A stretch of DNA of 19,679 nucleotides from positions 1 to 19,679 of the forward strand of contig CATPAP010000067.1 of the NCBI GenBank assembly GCA_955651875.1. Direction: 5' to 3'. Within the stretch, counting starts at the first letter, position 1. Every line of letters begins with the position of its first letter. The translations under genes were made by a program, and so were the position numbers. The notes under the pieces are model-generated. The model had not been told where the DNA came from and did not search any database. It saw nothing but the letters and a program-made list of their open reading frames with translations. This document shows, piece by piece, positions 1 through 7,541 of the stretch. Source of the stretch: Candidatus Dormiibacterota bacterium (lineage in GTDB: Bacteria > Chloroflexota > Dormibacteria > Aeolococcales > Aeolococcaceae).

Positions 1-543
1 ATTCTCGAGACGACAGGACGCATCGCGGGTGCGCGTGTCGCGTACATCGGCGACGGCAACAACGTCTGCACCTCCTGGTTGTACGCCGCCGCGATATGCG
101 GGGTCGACCTGCGCATCGTGTCGCCGCCCGGGTACGAGCCCGCCACCGCCGTCCTCGACCGCGCCGCGGCGCTGCGCGGCAACGGCACGGGTTTCAGCGT
201 CGGCCGCGATCTCGCGCCGGCGCTGCGCGACGTCGACATCGTGTACACCGACGTGTGGACCAGCATGGGCCAGGAGGCGGAGCAGCAGCGCCGTCGCGAG
301 GATTTTGGACATCTCCAGGTCAATGACGCGCTGCTGACGCTTGCACCCGCGGCGGTGCGGGTGATGCACTGCCTGCCCGCGCACCGTGGCGAGGAGATCA
401 CCGATTCCGTGCTCGACGGTCCGCGCTCGGCGGTCTTCGACCAGGCTGAGAACCGGTTGTGGGCGCAGATGGCTCTGCTCGCGCTGGTCTTCGACACGGC
501 TCCCGAGCGCAGCGCGCAGGCCGCCACGGAGGTGATGTCGTGA
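1..543 (+). CDS. argF: Ornithine carbamoyltransferase, 3' portion (5' end outside window)
   Basis: This enzyme converts ornithine and carbamoyl phosphate to citrulline in cytoplasmic arginine biosynthesis. Only the last 180 residues are present, and the frame is open from base 1. The fragment is the ornithine-binding half: GDGNNVCTSW at fragment residues 17-26 (family GDGNN motif), DVWTSMGQE at 84-92, and HCLPAHRGEEITD at 123-135 with the family's catalytic Cys. This is roughly the C-terminal 60 percent of a protein of about 310 residues. The in-frame TTG at 79 lies inside the conserved domain and is not a start. The stop TGA at 541-543 overlaps the GTG start of cdaA, so the two genes are probably translationally coupled. 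The identification is secure because aspartate carbamoyltransferase lacks the DxWxSMG loop. Confidence 0.95.
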   Translation: MLETTGRIAGARVAYIGDGNNVCTSWLYAAAICGVDLRIVSPPGYEPATAVLDRAAALRGNGTGFSVGRDLAPALRDVDIVYTDVWTSMGQEAEQQRRREDFGHLQVNDALLTLAPAAVRVMHCLPAHRGEEITDSVLDGPRSAVFDQAENRLWAQMALLALVFDTAPERSAQAATEVMS

Positions 544-1400
544 GCACGGCCCTGCGCGACGCGGTCATCTTCCTGCAGAACATCGGCTGGCGCGACGTTC
601 TTGATATCGCCATCGTCGCGGTGCTGTTGTACCAGCTGCTCAAGCTGATCCGCGGTACCCAGGCAGCGCAGCTTCTCGTCGGTCTCGGCGTGATCATCGC
701 CGTCGGCCTCGCTGCGCAGGTGCTCAACCTGCGCCTTCTGCAGTTCATCTTTGCCAATGGGGGTCAGGCGATTGTCATCGCCGCCGTCATCCTCTTCCAG
801 CCGGAGCTGCGCCGCGCGCTCGACCAGGTGGGCAGGCTCGGTCCGGTGCGCTCGCTGCTCGGCCAGCACGCCGGCGCGCAGGCGGAGCGTTCCGTTGACG
901 AGGTGATCCGAGCAGCATCGAGCCTGAGCGAGAGGAAGACCGGCGCGCTCATCGTCTTCGAACGGGAGACCGGGCTCGAGAACATCGCCACCACCGGGGT
1001 GCGCATCGACGGAGAGGTGACCGCGGAGATGCTCGCGACCATCTTCATGCCGGGAACCTCTCTGCACGACGGGGCGGTGATCATTCGCAACGCCCGGCTC
1101 ATCGCAGCCGGCTGTGTGCTTCCTCTCGCCGAGACCATCCCCGGGGTGGGGCGCATGGGCACACGCCACCGCGCTGCGGTGGGGCTGACCCTGCAGAGTG
1201 ACGCGGTCGTGCTGATCGTCAGCGAGGAGACGGGGCTGATCAGCGTCGCCCGTCAGGGCGGCATCACCCGCGGCCTCGACGCCAAGGCTCTGCGCAGCAC
1301 GTTGATCACGCTCACCGGCGTCGACGTGTCCGCCCGGCAGCGCTTGCTGCCGCGGCGGCCCGCGGTGCTCCGTGCCATCCGGCGCAGGACCCACCCGTGA
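540..1400 (+). CDS. cdaA: Membrane-anchored diadenylate cyclase CdaA (c-di-AMP synthase)
   Basis: CdaA condenses two ATP into the second messenger c-di-AMP. The protein has 286 residues, close to the family size of about 273. The N-terminal 90 residues hold hydrophobic segments at about 20-37, 44-62 and 68-87, matching the three membrane helices of CdaA. The DAC domain follows, with the catalytic DGA motif at 177-179 (TSLHDGAVI), GTRHR at 207-211 (RHR motif) and SEETG at 228-232. The start is GTG at 540 on the argF stop, with GGAGG at 528-532 seven bases upstream. The frame remains open further upstream, but that part overlaps conserved argF sequence. The next gene encodes the CdaR partner and starts inside this gene's stop, as in Firmicutes cdaA-cdaR operons. 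The three N-terminal helices favour CdaA over DisA. Confidence 0.95.
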   Translation: MSTALRDAVIFLQNIGWRDVLDIAIVAVLLYQLLKLIRGTQAAQLLVGLGVIIAVGLAAQVLNLRLLQFIFANGGQAIVIAAVILFQPELRRALDQVGRLGPVRSLLGQHAGAQAERSVDEVIRAASSLSERKTGALIVFERETGLENIATTGVRIDGEVTAEMLATIFMPGTSLHDGAVIIRNARLIAAGCVLPLAETIPGVGRMGTRHRAAVGLTLQSDAVVLIVSEETGLISVARQGGITRGLDAKALRSTLITLTGVDVSARQRLLPRRPAVLRAIRRRTHP

Positions 1401-2380
1401 GAGTGCCCGCGTTCGCAACCCGCAACGTGGGCCTCAAGGCGCTGGCGGTCGCCCTGGCGGCCGTCCTGTGGACGGGCGTCGCCTATGCGAGCAATCCTCC
1501 CGACACACGATCGGTGAGCGTGAAGGTGCCTCAGGACCCGGGCGCGATCGCGCCATACACGCTCGTGCATCCGATCCCCGACCAGGTGATCAGGGTGAGC
1601 GGCACCCGCGAGCACCTCAACGCCTTCGACGCCAACGACCTGATCCTCACGGTCAACTACAAGGCGATCACCCAGGTCGGCGCCCAGAACATTCCCGTGT
1701 CGGTGGTCAACAATGATCGCGACGTCATCCTCGACGGCCCGCCGACCGCGATCACCGCCGAGGTGGATCGCCTCGATTCGCGGACTGTGGGCGTGACTGT
1801 CGAGGTCAGCCAGCAACCCCCTCAGGGCTACGTCGTGGTCAGCAGCTCCACGTCGCCGAGCACCGTGACCGTCATCGGTCCGCGGCATCAGCTCAGAGGG
1901 GTGGTGGCGCGCGTGACGGTCAGCCTCGCCAACCAGAAGACCACCTTCCAAGCCGACGAAGCAGTGGTCCTGGTCGACTCCACCGGGCAGCAGCTGGGAA
2001 ACTTCGGCGTCACCATCGCGGGCCACCCGCAGGGCGGGGTGCTCGTGACCATCGTCGTGACTCCGAGCCTGACGTCACGGGCCAGCGCGGTGCTGCCCAA
2101 GGTCAACGGATCGCCACCGGCGGGGCACTACCTGGGTGGCGAGAGCGTCAGCCCCGCAACCGTGGTCCTCAACGGGCCGCAGGACCTGCTCAACACGCTC
2201 GACTCGGTGCCCACCCAGACGATCTCGCTCAATGGCGTCACCGGCACGCAGAGCTTCAACGTCGAGGTGCTGCCCCCGGCGGGTGTCACCGCCACGCCGG
2301 CGACGGTCGCGGTGACTATCACAGTCATCGCCCTCCCGCAGCCGTCGCCATCCCCATCGCCGATCCCCTCGCCGCACTAG
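1397..2380 (+). CDS. cdaR: YbbR-domain protein, CdaA regulator CdaR
   Basis: CdaR proteins are membrane-anchored extracytoplasmic proteins that bind CdaA and modulate c-di-AMP synthesis. This one has 327 residues. A short basic N-terminus precedes one hydrophobic segment (about residues 12-31, LKALAVALAAVLWTGVAYA), which acts as a signal anchor. About three YbbR-type beta-rich repeats follow, at roughly 38-125, 128-215 and 216-310. Each carries a turn resembling V-x-G-P/T-x-x-x-L, as in VIGPRHQL and VLNGPQDLL. The C-terminus is a low-complexity Pro/Ser tail (about 315-325). The start is GTG at 1397, overlapping the cdaA stop TGA at 1398-1400. YbbR repeats diverge strongly, so the call rests on architecture plus position directly after cdaA. 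Confidence 0.88.
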   Translation: MRVPAFATRNVGLKALAVALAAVLWTGVAYASNPPDTRSVSVKVPQDPGAIAPYTLVHPIPDQVIRVSGTREHLNAFDANDLILTVNYKAITQVGAQNIPVSVVNNDRDVILDGPPTAITAEVDRLDSRTVGVTVEVSQQPPQGYVVVSSSTSPSTVTVIGPRHQLRGVVARVTVSLANQKTTFQADEAVVLVDSTGQQLGNFGVTIAGHPQGGVLVTIVVTPSLTSRASAVLPKVNGSPPAGHYLGGESVSPATVVLNGPQDLLNTLDSVPTQTISLNGVTGTQSFNVEVLPPAGVTATPATVAVTITVIALPQPSPSPSPIPSPH

Positions 2381-2476
2381 GCGCGACCATGCTGTCCCGC
2401 TGACCGTCGCCATCGAGGCGGCGACCCCTCCGCCCGCCAGTAACCACCCCTTCGATGGAGCCGTTCCAGAGTTCAG
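2381..2476 (+). other. cdaR-glmS intergenic region with short inverted repeat
   Basis: This is the only real gap in the argF-to-HAD run (96 nt). It contains a 6-bp inverted repeat, GTCGCC (2406-2411) and GGCGAC (2420-2425), with an 8-nt loop. There is no T-tract, so it is not a standard intrinsic terminator. I see no glmS ribozyme (too short, and the conserved core is absent) and no clear -10 or Shine-Dalgarno in front of the glmS ATG. A glmM gene, often present here in cdaA-cdaR operons of other bacteria, is absent. Confidence 0.4.
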
Positions 2477-4315
2477 ATGTGTGGAATCATCGGCTACTCC
2501 GGTCCTCGCCAGGCTGCCCCCGTGCTGCTGGACAGCCTGCAGCGGCTCGAGTACCGCGGCTACGACTCCGCGGGCATCGCGGTGCTCGGTGAGGACGGCC
2601 GTCCGACCACGGTGGCCAAGAGCAACCTGAAGGTTGCCGATCTGGTGCGCCAGTTCGACGCACCCGGACTGCCGCGCGGCCACACCGGAATCGGCCACAC
2701 GCGCTGGGCGACGCATGGTCGCCCCACCGTCTCCAACGCGCATCCGCATCGCGACTGCACCGGGCGCATCCACATCATCCACAACGGAATCATCGAGAAC
2801 TACCGTGAGCTGCGCATCGAGCTGATCGCCGCGGGGCACGAGTTCACCAGCGACACCGATACCGAGGTGGTGCCGCATCTCATCGAGCAGCACTACCAGG
2901 GCGACCTCGCCGCCGCGGTGCGCTCGGCTCTGCAGCGCATCCGCGGCGCCTATGCACTCGTGGTCATCTCGGACGACGAGCCGGGCCGCATCGTCGGCGC
3001 GCGACTCAACGCGCCGCTCGTCGTCGGCCTCGGCGACGACGAGGTCTTCGTCAGCAGCGACATTACCGCGCTGATCCCCTACACCAAGCGCGTCGTCGTT
3101 CTCGGCGAGGGTCAGCTCGCTTCGCTGTCGCCGGACGGCGTGGTCATCACCAACCTCGCAGGCGCAGATGTCGAACCACGCGTCATAACGGTGACGTGGG
3201 AGGCCGACCAGGCGCAGAAGAACGGTTTCCCGCACTTTATGCTCAAGGAGATCCACGAGCAGCCGGAGGCTCTTCGCAGCGCTCTTCGCGGGCGCGTCGA
3301 CGACGGCGGCTTCGTCGATCTCCCTGACATCGGGCTCGACGACAGCCGCCTGCGCAGTCTCGACCAGGTCACCATCGTGGCATGTGGTTCCGCGTGGATC
3401 GCCGGACTGGTCACCAAGTACGCCATCGAAAGGCTGGCCAGAGTGCGCTGCGACGTCGAACCCGCGAGCGAGTTCCGTTACAGCGATCCGCTCCTCGACG
3501 GTCAGACGCTGGTGGTGGCGTTCTCCCAGTCGGGGGAGACCGCCGACACCCTTGCGGCGGTGCGCGAGGCGCGTCGTCAGGGCGCCACCGTCGTCGCCGT
3601 CACCAACGTCGTGGGCAGTGCGCTGTCGATGGAGGCCGACGGCGTCGTCTACATGCAGTCCGGGCCCGAGATCTGCGTGGCCGCCACCAAGACGATGCTC
3701 AACCAGATGGCCTGCGGCATCCTGCTTGCGCTGCGCCTCGGACAGGCCCGCGGCGCGCTGGGTGACGACGAACACCGCCGCCTCACGACCGCGCTCGGCG
3801 AGGCGCCGGCGCTCATCGAGCGCATGCTCAACATGGAGCCACAGCTCGCCGAGATGGCCCAGCGCTACGCACACACGCGCAACGCCATGTACATCGGCCG
3901 CGGCATCAACTTCCCGGTCGCCCTCGAAGGTGCGCTCAAGCTCAAGGAGGTGTCGTACATCCACGCCGAGGGCTACGCCGCCGGGGAGCTCAAGCACGGT
4001 CCCATAGCCCTCCTCGATCCCGATGTCCCGGTGGTGGCGATCGCCACGCGCTCGCGCACGCTGGCAAAGATGGTCAGCAACATCCAGGAGGTGAGCTCGC
4101 GCGACGCGCCGGTCATCGCCCTCGTCACCGAGGGCGAGAACCCGTTCGACGCCGGCTTCGTCCGTGACCTTGTCGAGGTTCCGCTCACCGACGAGCTCAT
4201 CTCGCCGCTGGTCAACGTGGTGCCGCTGCAGCTCTTCGCGTACCACGTCGCCGTCGAGCGCGGTTGCGATGTCGATCAGCCGCGCAATCTCGCCAAGTCG
4301 GTCACGGTGGAGTGA
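2477..4315 (+). CDS. glmS: Glutamine--fructose-6-phosphate aminotransferase (isomerizing) GlmS
   Basis: GlmS makes glucosamine-6-phosphate from fructose-6-phosphate and glutamine, the first step towards UDP-GlcNAc and peptidoglycan. The protein has 612 residues, the usual family length. The N-terminal glutaminase domain begins MCGIIGYSG with nucleophile Cys2, followed by LEYRGYDSAGI (24-34), HTRWATHG (74-81), HNGIIENY (102-109) and SDTDTEV (about 125-131). Two SIS sugar-isomerase domains follow, recognisable from SQSGETADT and ALEGALKLKEVSYIHAEGY. The C-terminus ends in NLAKSVTVE, the conserved mobile tail with the active-site Lys. The start at ATG 2477 is fixed because Cys2 must be exposed by Met removal. 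The stop overlaps the GTG of the next gene. Confidence 0.98.
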   Translation: MCGIIGYSGPRQAAPVLLDSLQRLEYRGYDSAGIAVLGEDGRPTTVAKSNLKVADLVRQFDAPGLPRGHTGIGHTRWATHGRPTVSNAHPHRDCTGRIHIIHNGIIENYRELRIELIAAGHEFTSDTDTEVVPHLIEQHYQGDLAAAVRSALQRIRGAYALVVISDDEPGRIVGARLNAPLVVGLGDDEVFVSSDITALIPYTKRVVVLGEGQLASLSPDGVVITNLAGADVEPRVITVTWEADQAQKNGFPHFMLKEIHEQPEALRSALRGRVDDGGFVDLPDIGLDDSRLRSLDQVTIVACGSAWIAGLVTKYAIERLARVRCDVEPASEFRYSDPLLDGQTLVVAFSQSGETADTLAAVREARRQGATVVAVTNVVGSALSMEADGVVYMQSGPEICVAATKTMLNQMACGILLALRLGQARGALGDDEHRRLTTALGEAPALIERMLNMEPQLAEMAQRYAHTRNAMYIGRGINFPVALEGALKLKEVSYIHAEGYAAGELKHGPIALLDPDVPVVAIATRSRTLAKMVSNIQEVSSRDAPVIALVTEGENPFDAGFVRDLVEVPLTDELISPLVNVVPLQLFAYHVAVERGCDVDQPRNLAKSVTVE

Positions 4316-5547
4316 GCGGCGGCACCGGCATCGACCTCGCCTCGGTGGCCCGCGTCAGCGCCCTGCTGGAGCGGCGCCCGCAGTTGGCGGAGCGCGTGTA
4401 CACCGACCGCGAGCGGCGCGACTGCGAGGAGCATCCACAACGCTGGGCGACCCGCTGGGCGGCCAAGGAGGCGGTGCGCAAGCTCCACGGCGGCGCAGGA
4501 CTGCCGCTGCCCGCGTTCAGCGAGATCGAGGTGGTCATCGGCGCGCATGGGGCGCCCTCGTTGCGGCTCCGCGGCGCTCCGACCGACCTGCAGCTCTCAC
4601 TGAGCCACCAAGGGGACATTGCGGTGGCGGTCGTCACCGGCAGCCCCGCAGCCTCGACGTACGCAACCGTGCCTGCCGGGCTCCGCCTTGCGAGGCGGCC
4701 GGATGATGCGCACAAGGGCACCTTCGGGACCGTCGTCGTCATCGGCGGCGCGGTCGGTTTCAGCGGCGCTCCCCTGATGAGCGCCCTCGCGGCCGCTCGC
4801 GGCGGCGCGGGCAGGGTGCGCCTCTGCGTGCCCGAGGCGATCTACGCGGTGGTGGCCGCGCAGACACTCGAGGTGATGGCGCATCCGCTGCCGTCAGCGG
4901 ACGGCGGCCTCGCGCTGGACGCGCTCACCTCGCTTTCTGACCAGCACCTCGCCGATGCCACCGCCGTGGTGCTCGGTCCGGGGGCCGGCCGCGCCGCCGG
5001 CACCGAGCGGCTCGTGCTCGATCTCCTGCCGCAGCTGCGCGCCCCCGCGGTCGTCGACGCCGATGGGCTCAACATCGCGGCGGCTCAGCACTTCGACTGG
5101 CGCGCGTGCACGCAGCCCACGGTCCTGACCCCGCATCCCGCTGAGATGGGCCGCCTCTGTGGCATTCCGACCGCGGAGGTGCAGGCCAGCCGCCGCGCGC
5201 TCGCCGTCGCGTTCGCCGCCCGCAGCCAGGCGTTCGTGGTGCTCAAGGGCAGCGACACCGTCGTCGCAGCACCCGACGGGCGCGTGCACGTCAGCGATGT
5301 CCGCGTCGTGGCGCTGGCGACGGGGGGATCAGGCGACGTGCTCTCGGGGTTGCTGGCCGCGTTCCTTGCCCAGGGCGTCGAGCCCTTCGACGCCGCCGTG
5401 GCTGCCGTCTTCATCCACGCCGAGGCCGCTCTCGCGCTGCAGGCTCGTCGCGGCCGCGCCGGCGTCCTGGCTGGTGACCTCCTCGACGAACTCCCCTACT
5501 CGCAGGAGCGCACCAGGCAGGTCCTCGAGTCCCGGCGCGCCGGGTGA
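4312..5547 (+). CDS. Fusion protein: holo-ACP synthase (AcpS) domain + ADP/ATP-dependent NAD(P)H-hydrate dehydratase (NnrD) domain
   Basis: This 411-residue protein combines two normally separate enzymes. Residues 1-110 match AcpS, which transfers 4'-phosphopantetheine from CoA to acyl carrier protein: GTGIDLASVARV with Mg ligand Asp8, TDRERRDC (31-38), RWAAKEAVRKLHG (48-60) with Glu53, and LSLSHQGDIAVAVV (95-108). Residues 130-411 match NnrD (YjeF C-terminal, ribokinase-like), which repairs hydrated NAD(P)H: GTFGTVVVIGG (137-146), VVDADGLN (247-254), LTPHPAEM (272-279), VLKGSDTVV (310-318) and ATGGSGDVLSG (336-346) with catalytic Asp342. The usual partner epimerase domain NnrE is missing. 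The reading frame has no break at the junction. The start GTG at 4312 overlaps the glmS stop, and the stop overlaps the start of the HAD gene. Confidence 0.9.
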   Translation: MSGGTGIDLASVARVSALLERRPQLAERVYTDRERRDCEEHPQRWATRWAAKEAVRKLHGGAGLPLPAFSEIEVVIGAHGAPSLRLRGAPTDLQLSLSHQGDIAVAVVTGSPAASTYATVPAGLRLARRPDDAHKGTFGTVVVIGGAVGFSGAPLMSALAAARGGAGRVRLCVPEAIYAVVAAQTLEVMAHPLPSADGGLALDALTSLSDQHLADATAVVLGPGAGRAAGTERLVLDLLPQLRAPAVVDADGLNIAAAQHFDWRACTQPTVLTPHPAEMGRLCGIPTAEVQASRRALAVAFAARSQAFVVLKGSDTVVAAPDGRVHVSDVRVVALATGGSGDVLSGLLAAFLAQGVEPFDAAVAAVFIHAEAALALQARRGRAGVLAGDLLDELPYSQERTRQVLESRRAG

Positions 5548-6248
5548 TCTCCGGTGAGGCGTCGCCGCGGGCCACGGTCCTGGGCGCGGTCATCTTCGAC
5601 ATGGACGGCGTCCTCATCGACACCGAGCCGGTCTGGCGCCGCGCGGAGATGGAGGTTTTCGGCTCGCTCGGCGTCGCGCTCAGCGAAGCGGACTGTCGCG
5701 AAACCATGGGAGTGCGCATCGACGACGTGGTGCGCCTCTGGTTCGCACGCAAGCCCTGGACGGGCGTGCCGGTCGAGGAGGTGGCGCGACGCATCCTCGC
5801 CGCCGTTGTCGACCACGTGCGCGACCACGGTGAGCCCCTCGAGGGAGCGCTCGCGGCCCTCGCGACCGTACGCGCTGCGGGATTGCGGTGCGCGGTGGCG
5901 TCCTCGTCGCCACCAACACTCATCGCCGCGGTCCTTGAGAAGCTGGGCATCGCGGCGCAGGTCGACGTGACCTGCTCGGCCGAGCAGGAGGCGCACGGCA
6001 AACCTGCCCCCGACGTGTACCTGCGCGCCGCGTCGCTGCTCGGTATCGAGCCCGCGGCATGCCTCGCCGTCGAGGACTCCGTCAACGGGGTGCTCTCGGC
6101 GCGCGCTGCGGCGATGCGCTGCGTGGTGATCCCGGACGCGTTCGCAGTAGCCGACCCCCGGCTGGCGGCGGCGACGCTGCAGCTCGAGTCACTGAGCCAG
6201 CTCGACCGCCCGCTGCTCGAGTCGCTGGGCGCGGATTACTTGTTGTAG
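5544..6248 (+). CDS. HAD-superfamily sugar-phosphatase (beta-phosphoglucomutase / HxpB-like)
   Basis: Members of this group dephosphorylate hexose or hexitol phosphates, or isomerise beta-glucose-1-phosphate. The protein has 234 residues. Motif I is FDMDGVLIDTEP (18-29) with nucleophile Asp19 and general acid Asp21. Residues 34-95 form the alpha-helical cap. Motif II is VASSSP (118-123), motif III is GKPAPDVY (152-159) with Lys153, and motif IV is AVEDSVNGV (175-183) with Glu177/Asp178. The pattern DTEP plus VEDSxNG fits hexitol/2-deoxyglucose-6-phosphatases, but substrate cannot be read from sequence. The start is GTG at 5544 on the preceding stop. The 3' end runs 13 bp into the oppositely oriented CHAP gene, so there is no room for a terminator between them. 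Confidence 0.85.
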   Translation: MISGEASPRATVLGAVIFDMDGVLIDTEPVWRRAEMEVFGSLGVALSEADCRETMGVRIDDVVRLWFARKPWTGVPVEEVARRILAAVVDHVRDHGEPLEGALAALATVRAAGLRCAVASSSPPTLIAAVLEKLGIAAQVDVTCSAEQEAHGKPAPDVYLRAASLLGIEPAACLAVEDSVNGVLSARAAAMRCVVIPDAFAVADPRLAAATLQLESLSQLDRPLLESLGADYLL

Positions 6249-7315
6249 ATGAACCCCTGGATGCCCGACGAGTTGTCCGGCAACACCCGGTAGTCGACCC
6301 GGTCCCAGCCGTTGTAGTTCATCTCAGAGAATTTGAACGAACCCGCGGGAACACCGGAGGCCGGTCCGACGACCTCGACGTAGCCGACGTGACCCACGCT
6401 GCTGGCGCCATCACCGCCGGGCCAGAAGGCCACCACCGCGCCGACCTGCGGCACATGGCCTTCGGGGTATCCCATGCGTGCGGCGTTGCCGTACCACTGG
6501 TCCGCGTTGCCGAGCCAGGGGACGCAGCGCCGGGTTGCGACGTACCACGTGCACTGCCCGTAGGCGAAGTGGTTGCCGCATGCTCCGCTGTTGGCAGTCG
6601 AGGACCGGCGGGGTGCACTGCCGGCGGCAAGCTGCTGGTCGATCTCGGCGATCTGCTCCGCGATGGCACGCGCCGGCGCACTCGCTGCCTGCAGCGCGAG
6701 GTTGCGATCGTTGACGAGCATGAGCAGCGCATTGCTGTCGAGAGCGAGCTGCGCCTCGAGCGCCGTCGACGACGCGGCGTCGCTCTGAATCTCGGCCTTC
6801 TCGGCCTTGATCGCCTGTTCCTTGTCGCGCACATTGGCCTGGAGGTTGCGGACCTGCTCAGCAACGTGCGACGTGCTGGCAAGGCGGTCCATCGCTTGGT
6901 TGAATGAGGTGGAGTTGAGCACCGCGGCGACCCAGGAATTCGTGGCCGTGCTCTCGTAGCTCTGGCGCGTCAACGCCGCGAGCTGCTGCTTGGCCTGCAC
7001 GATCGTCGCCTCGTCGTCAGCGATCTGACCACTGAGGGCGAGGAGGCGGGTGTTCAGCGACGCGAGCCGCTGCTGAGCCGCCAGGAGCTGAGCCTGCTCT
7101 GCTGCGAAGGCGTTCTCAGCCGCGACCAGAGATGCGGAGGCGCTGTTCTTGGCGGGCTCTAGGGCCGCCAGCTTCTGAAGCAGTTGAGCGCGGCGCGCCT
7201 GGAGCGCATTGGCCTGGGTGGTGTCCGCCCGGCCGGTGGGAACCGAGGTGATGCCAATGCTCATCAGAGCACCGCACCCGACCACAATCGACAGGAGCTT
7301 TCGAGTACCCCTCAA
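6236..7315 (-). CDS. Secreted peptidoglycan hydrolase: coiled coil + CHAP domain (PcsB-like)
   Basis: This is a probable cell-wall amidase or endopeptidase of 359 residues. The start is taken as TTG at 7315-7313 because GGGAGG lies 7 nt upstream and it begins a clean signal peptide: basic MRGTRK, hydrophobic core (about 7-23), probable cleavage after GRA (28-30). Residues 35-230 are rich in Ala, Gln, Leu and Glu and form a long coiled coil, as in PcsB, CwlO or RipA-type hydrolases. Residues 245-359 form a CHAP domain: ACGNHFAYGQCTWYVATRRC with nucleophile Cys255, GDGASSVGHVGYVEVV with His309, and SEMNYNG with a polar third residue at 331-333. The longer open frame upstream has no secretion signal and runs antisense to thiL. 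The gene stands alone on the minus strand. Confidence 0.9.
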   Translation of the reverse strand: MRGTRKLLSIVVGCGALMSIGITSVPTGRADTTQANALQARRAQLLQKLAALEPAKNSASASLVAAENAFAAEQAQLLAAQQRLASLNTRLLALSGQIADDEATIVQAKQQLAALTRQSYESTATNSWVAAVLNSTSFNQAMDRLASTSHVAEQVRNLQANVRDKEQAIKAEKAEIQSDAASSTALEAQLALDSNALLMLVNDRNLALQAASAPARAIAEQIAEIDQQLAAGSAPRRSSTANSGACGNHFAYGQCTWYVATRRCVPWLGNADQWYGNAARMGYPEGHVPQVGAVVAFWPGGDGASSVGHVGYVEVVGPASGVPAGSFKFSEMNYNGWDRVDYRVLPDNSSGIQGFIYNK

Positions 7316-7327
7316 TAGGTGCCCTCC
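7316..7327 (-). promoter_or_regulatory. Shine-Dalgarno site fixing the TTG start of the CHAP gene
   Basis: On the minus strand GGAGG (plus-strand CCTCC at 7323-7327) sits 7 nt before TTG. No ATG or GTG start in this frame keeps both a good ribosome site and the signal peptide, so TTG is preferred. Confidence 0.65.
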
Positions 7328-7394
7328 CGTCCCCGTTGTCGAGGCCGTGAATTTCGAGTGCGCGCAGGGGCAGCGGTCCCGCCGATCTCGAGGC

Positions 7395-7424
7395 ACCATA
7401 CGAATTCGGGGCGCCCGAATGCAA
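7395..7424 (-). promoter_or_regulatory. Candidate promoter for the CHAP hydrolase gene
   Basis: Read on the minus strand, TTGCAT (plus 7419-7424) and TATGGT (plus 7395-7400) are separated by 18 nt. This resembles a weak sigma70-type promoter and lies about 80 nt upstream of the TTG start. The match is partial (TTG of the -35, four of six at -10) and no other promoter stood out. Confidence 0.35.
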
Positions 7425-7525
7425 GCAGCAGACCGCGCAGGCCATCCCCAACCCACCTGGTCCACCCCCCCCTCGGGACCACGTCGCACCTCGGTGGCTG
7501 CGGAGCCGGCCGGGCGCGCCGGTTC

Positions 7526-7531
7526 TAGAGT
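7526..7531 (+). promoter_or_regulatory. Candidate -10 box for the thiL-tsaE-tsaB operon
   Basis: TAGAGT ends 10 nt before the thiL ATG (7542). Transcription starting about 7 nt downstream would give a nearly leaderless message, and no Shine-Dalgarno precedes this ATG. No good -35 is visible. Confidence 0.4.
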
Positions 7532-7541
7532 ACGGACGGCC

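Larger units (their letters stand above)
7316..7541. other. Divergent intergenic region between CHAP gene and thiL
   Basis: The 226 nt separate two divergently transcribed genes and should carry both promoters. Besides the candidate boxes listed separately, it contains a run of eight C (7465-7472) about 70 nt upstream of thiL. I see no credible gene, operator palindrome or conserved riboswitch. In particular there is no convincing TPP riboswitch in front of thiL. Confidence 0.5.

Noticed and set aside
2406..2425. Intrinsic terminator between cdaR and glmS
   Set aside because: The stem is only 6 bp and no T-tract follows.
2075..4246. Long minus-strand open frame (about 723 codons) antisense to glmS
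   Set aside because: Same shadow effect; no recognisable motif, and glmS on the other strand is certain.
7465..7472. Eight-C tract upstream of thiL as a phase-variation switch
   Set aside because: It is short, lies outside the likely promoter core, and housekeeping genes like thiL are rarely phase variable.
7316..7541. TPP riboswitch before thiL
   Set aside because: I could not find the conserved CTGAGA and ACCTGA-type core segments in a plausible arrangement.
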